Of a stretch of 64,000 bases of DNA, positions 60,358 to 64,000 are shown in pieces. The stretch covers positions 372,001-436,000 of the forward strand of contig JAIUCV010000400.1 of assembly GCA_026724425.1 (NCBI GenBank). Direction: 5' to 3'. This stretch comes from Erythrophleum ivorense (lineage: Eukaryota > Streptophyta > Magnoliopsida > Fabales > Fabaceae). The number at the start of each line of letters is the position of its first letter. Position 1 is the first letter of the stretch. Under the pieces are notes generated by a model. The model did not search any database and was not told where the DNA came from. It saw only the letters and a list, made by a program, of their open reading frames with translations. The translations under genes and the position numbers were made by a program.

Positions 60358-62049
60358 CCGCTTGGGAGTAAATGGTTTGTGTAGATTTTTAGAAATTTAT
60401 AAATGGAGTAGAATTAGGGGTAAGTAGTAATAAGTAATTTTTTTCTTTTGGGGCCATGAAGTAGTAATAAGTAATTGGCGTGTGATGTTTGTGTTATATT
60501 TTATTTATAAGTAGATCTTTCCTTTGAATTCAGGATCTTCATCTTCATCTTTGAGTTTTTATTTAATTAATAATTGGTTGTTGATTTGAGTTTTCGCGAC
60601 TATGTAATTAAGAAATTGACTCTGGCTCAATGCGCGTGACTATGAAGCAATGGACGAAGATGAGGCTTAATTACGATATGATTGAAATGTGAGTGAAAAA
60701 TAAAAAATCATCACAAGCAGGGAATTATTAATGTTATAATTGGGACAGAACTGTGTTCCGTTACAATGTTGAATCTATGAACTGATTCGCAGTGTAGACT
60801 GCGTGTCTTGTTTTATAATTAACTCTCTCATAATTACAATGAAAAGAGTAAAGAATGTATATTTGTGAGCCTCCTGGCTGACACGAATCTTGTAAATGGG
60901 ACCCTTCGAAGCTTAAACTGCGGTGTGCGGTGCACTCACACTCATACTCTTTTTCCCCAAAATCGCCAGCCTCCTTCTTATTTTAGAATATTCACAGATT
61001 GTTCTGTTGCTTTTTGTGGATTAAAATAGCGTAATTTTTTCTTTGGGCCACGTAAAATAGCATGTAATCTCAACACTATTGACTATATATGTGTGTGTGT
61101 GTAAATACTCACCAAATTACATACCATGTATTGAGTATTGCCACATCAGGTTGCTACTCCTACAACCCAATTAGTAATTACTCTTCACCTCTATCGTATT
61201 TGCGTATGGGATGCCAAATTTAACATTTCACCAAATGATATTATATGCTAAATTAATGTAAAAATGAATGTGGTTATTGTTGACAAATTACAAGCATTTT
61301 AGCGAATGATCCATAGCATGATAGGTATGACAAATGGAATGCCACGTATGGTCCCAAGGAACGCCACAATGGGGTGGGTGGGGGTGTAGTTGACTTCCTA
61401 AAACAAGCAAACTTGTCCTTATCAATGTCCAATCATAATTAGCATAAGTTGATAGCCCACTTGCCGCCTATTATTAACCCTTTTTTCTAAATTTTAAGAC
61501 ACGACCGAGACATCATTGAATATTTGATTCCAATTGCATACTTTAAACAACTGTCAACTTCTTTCTTGTCTTAGGTCTTGAGACCTAACAAAAGATGGTG
61601 TTCCATTACAAAACCATCACTTTTTCTCGGATCTGTTGAATATTACAATTTTAATTACAAGATCCAGCTGCTATAATGAAATAATAACACCATGTTATGG
61701 TCATCAATCATGTGCTCTAGATTTTTTTTCCCCTTTTAAGAAAGCTTACCAACAACATTCACATAAAAACATCAAATACCCAAAAAAAAAAGTTCATAAA
61801 TTTAAGCCAGTTTTTGGAGTCACATTATCACTGCATAGTGCTTACACTTCATAAATGATGAGAAACGGTAGGAAAAACCCATGATCAATAATAAAAACCA
61901 TGGATGTTGTGAGAATGGTGTCGCTGAGATATATGTATCCAATAGCAAGTTTGGTACTTTGAGTGGTGATTGGATAGAATAACAGAGATCAAATTCAAAA
62001 TGTTTATATGAAATAGGAATAGTAGGAATACGTGTTGAAGGTGCAAGTT
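60358..62049. other. Intergenic region with no recognised gene
   Basis: 3' flanks of the ATL80-like locus and of the sugar transporter converge here. There is a (TG)n tract near 61091. No coding feature was found; in particular, no MCD1-like gene (between ATL80 and TMT1 in Arabidopsis) was seen. Confidence 0.5.
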
Positions 62050-63901
62050 TCAGTGAATCTTGGGAGAAGAAGCAGCCTTTGTTGCAGTTGCACCAACAGC
62101 GAAGAATTCAATGATGACTTCAAGGGGCATGCCTTTGGTTTCTGGAACCTTGAGAAAGACGAAAATCCAGGAGATGACACAGAAGAAAGCATAAATGCCA
62201 AAGACACCAGCGAGGCCAATGGAAGTGAGCAGGTCAGGAAGGGAGTAAGTGACAATGATGTCTCCAATCCAGAACACCAAGGCGCATATTGCAATGCAGA
62301 GGCCGCGCACCCTTGTGGGGAATATCTCCGAGCAAAGGATATTTGGAATTGGTCCATAGGCCATCACGAAGCAGCAGAAATACACCACAACACATCCAGT
62401 TGAGATCACTGCATGCACAACGGTTCCCAACTCCACCACGTTTGCAATTACCAATATGATGAGAGACGCTATCAACACAGGAATCGTAGCCAATAGGAGC
62501 TGCCTGCAACGCATCAGTTTTGTTAATATTTAGTAATATTTGGATACTATTCCCATTCCGGTGTACACATATATCCATGAATATATTAAAAATTTAAAGT
62601 AGTAGGCTATTTAAATAAAATTAAAAAATATGTAAAAAATTAATATTTTATTATTTTACTTTATTTCACTTTATTTTTATATTTTAATTATTTATAAATT
62701 TATAAATAACTAAAATATAAAAATAAATAATAACTAAAAATAAAAAATTATAAAAATTAACTACTACTTAATTTAATTTAAATTTAAATAACATTTTTAA
62801 TTTTTAATTAACTAACTACAATGTTTTTACAGAAATCAATTATAACAATTTTAAATCATATCTCCATCGCAACACTCAATTCCCATCGGCCATATACAAT
62901 AATATACGTACCTTCTGCCTGAGGTATCCATGAATCTCATGGCCAAAGCAATACAAGGAAGCATCACCAAGGTTGTGAGTGCACTGATAAGGAAGGATGC
63001 AGATTCGGAACCAATGCCTAGGTCTTCAAGAAGAACTTCAACACCTGCCTCTTCAAGGATTTGAGGAGTGTAATAGAGAACCCCATTTATCCCTGAAAAC
63101 TGCACATACATTAATTACTATTAGGTATGAGGCAATATTCATAAAGAGTAGAGAAGAATGGTTAAGTGACCTGCTGAAGTAACTGGATTGCAATGCCAAC
63201 AAACAAGGCACGCTTGACCCCTGGTTCTAGAAGAGCTTTCCAAATAGGGGCGGGGGAAGCAGTGTGACAGGGGTGAAGCATGGCAGGGCCAAGTGAGTGG
63301 GTGGAGTAAAGGGCAGGTTGGCTGACCAAGGCAGAGGCCTGCCTGAACTCAGCTTCGCCTCCATCACTTGATACAAGTGATCCACGTCTAGATCTCTCGC
63401 GGTGCAAGTATACCCTTTTCAATCCTTCTTCCTTGTTTCGATCCTCAGGCCATTTCCATGCCAACTGCCAACCCCCACCAATGCCTTCCATTAGCCTCAT
63501 CTCCTTCTCCACGCTTGTTGTTTGACGTGAAATCAACGGACTATGCAAAATGTAATCAGAGTCCTCGTCTGATGCCTTGCACTGGCTCTCTTCGTCCCAC
63601 TCTTGTTTTCTAACTTGAGCATCACCGGCGCTCAACATGCTTCCCGTGTCTGACAGCTTTTCATGAACACTCCCAAACAGAGTCACCAGAGGGTCCATCA
63701 GACCCTGACCCCCCATGCTTCCCTGCCGAGACTCGGTCACTGGCTTTGCAACCCATGACATGCCTACTTCTGATCCATATAATCGCATCTTATCTTTCTC
63801 CCCATCCCAATCCTCTACTTCATCATCTGCCCTTATTATGTACTCCTCTATACTTGTTTCACCTCCTATTCCAAGACCTTCCACCAGCAATGCCATTTCA
63901 C
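62050..63901 (-). CDS. TMT1: Tonoplast monosaccharide/sugar transporter (TMT/TST, MSSP), C-terminal half
   Basis: Three exons: 63901-63171, 63099-62912, 62503-62050 (stop TGA 62052-62050). The upstream exons with the start codon lie beyond 64000. TMT/TST proteins are vacuolar-membrane proton antiporters that load hexoses or sucrose. Seen: the family's long hydrophilic central loop (E-M-A-L-L-V-E-G-L-G-x-G, then M-D-P-L-V-T-L-F-G-S-V-H-E, then H-S-P-L-I-S-R-Q-T-T-S, then S-R-R-G-S-L-V-S). Next are Q-L-L-Q-Q, F-S-G-I-N-G-V-L-Y-Y-T-P-Q, and spans 7-12 with G-P-I-P-N-I-L-C-S-E-I-F-P-T-R-V-R-G and the sugar-porter motif P-E-T-K-G-M-P-L-E-V-I. The loop is somewhat shorter than I recall for Arabidopsis TMT1. 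The ATG at 63896 is internal, not the start. Confidence 0.93.
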
Positions 63902-64000
63902 CTGTCCATATATATATTATGATAATTATAATAATTATAATTATATCTGAATGAGCTTTACTGATTAAAAAATAAATAAATAGATAAATAAATAAAAACC
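63902..64000 (-). other. Intron of the sugar transporter gene
   Basis: AT-rich sequence immediately upstream (on the minus strand) of the G-G-A-C-A-G acceptor at 63907-63902. No exon in the last 100 bases. Confidence 0.7.

Noticed and set aside
63894..63896. ATG at 63896 as start of the sugar transporter
   Set aside because: It is inside the central loop motif E-M-A-L-L-V-E-G and is preceded by a splice acceptor; the first six spans are missing.

Overview
This is eukaryotic nuclear DNA from a eudicot plant, most likely a woody rosid. The species cannot be named from the sequence. The evidence is GT-AG introns, AT-rich intergenic DNA full of decayed Copia-type retrotransposons, foldback elements and (TA)n/(GA)n microsatellites, and genes whose closest remembered relatives are Arabidopsis nuclear genes. 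Exon coordinates were read by hand from splice sites and reading frame. In every gene called intact, the exon lengths sum to an open frame. Comparisons with Arabidopsis locus numbers are from memory.

Layout. 1-662: 5' end of a minus-strand Copia element with a 210-bp LTR, apparently in an intron. 904-2480 (+): last exon of a U-box/ARM E3 ligase (PUB43/44, SAUL1 group). 5059-6798 (-): F-box/kelch protein (CFK1/2-like) with a spliced leader. 8412-10581 (-): complete nine-exon GAPB, the redox-regulated chloroplast GAPDH subunit. 13686-16692 (-): five-exon plastid envelope protein (At1g42960-like). 18499-23684 (+): MLO pseudogene split by a Copia element that itself contains a hAT-like insertion. 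23685-32558: about 9 kb without genes but with two long foldback structures. 32559-39928 (+): intact ten-exon DHHC S-acyltransferase (PAT21/22-like) with an LTR element in the intron that splits the DHHC domain. 40405-42435 (+): second MLO pseudogene. 42794-44463 (+): FKBP18. 45295 to about 50010: wrecked minus-strand Copia element. 52955-56018 (+): OEP21. 59873-60357 (+): ATL80-like RING-H2 gene broken in two places. 62050-63901 (-): C-terminal half of a tonoplast sugar transporter (TMT/TST), 5' part off the window.

Genes together. These are unrelated housekeeping and signalling genes, not an operon or pathway cluster. The order PUB44 - FKBP18 - OEP21 - ATL80 - TMT1 matches Arabidopsis At1g20780 to At1g20840. 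GAPB next to the envelope gene matches At1g42970/At1g42960, and MLO next to PAT matches At2g33670/At2g33640. The window therefore looks like an ancestral eudicot segment that is fractionated in Arabidopsis. Four of the intact genes encode plastid proteins (GAPB, envelope protein, FKBP18, OEP21).

I found no convincing undescribed biochemical system. The most unusual signals are the ~0.85-kb foldback at 24.7-25.6 kb, the two decayed MLO paralogues flanking an intact PAT gene, the nested Copia/hAT insertion, and the disrupted ATL80-like gene in an otherwise conserved block.
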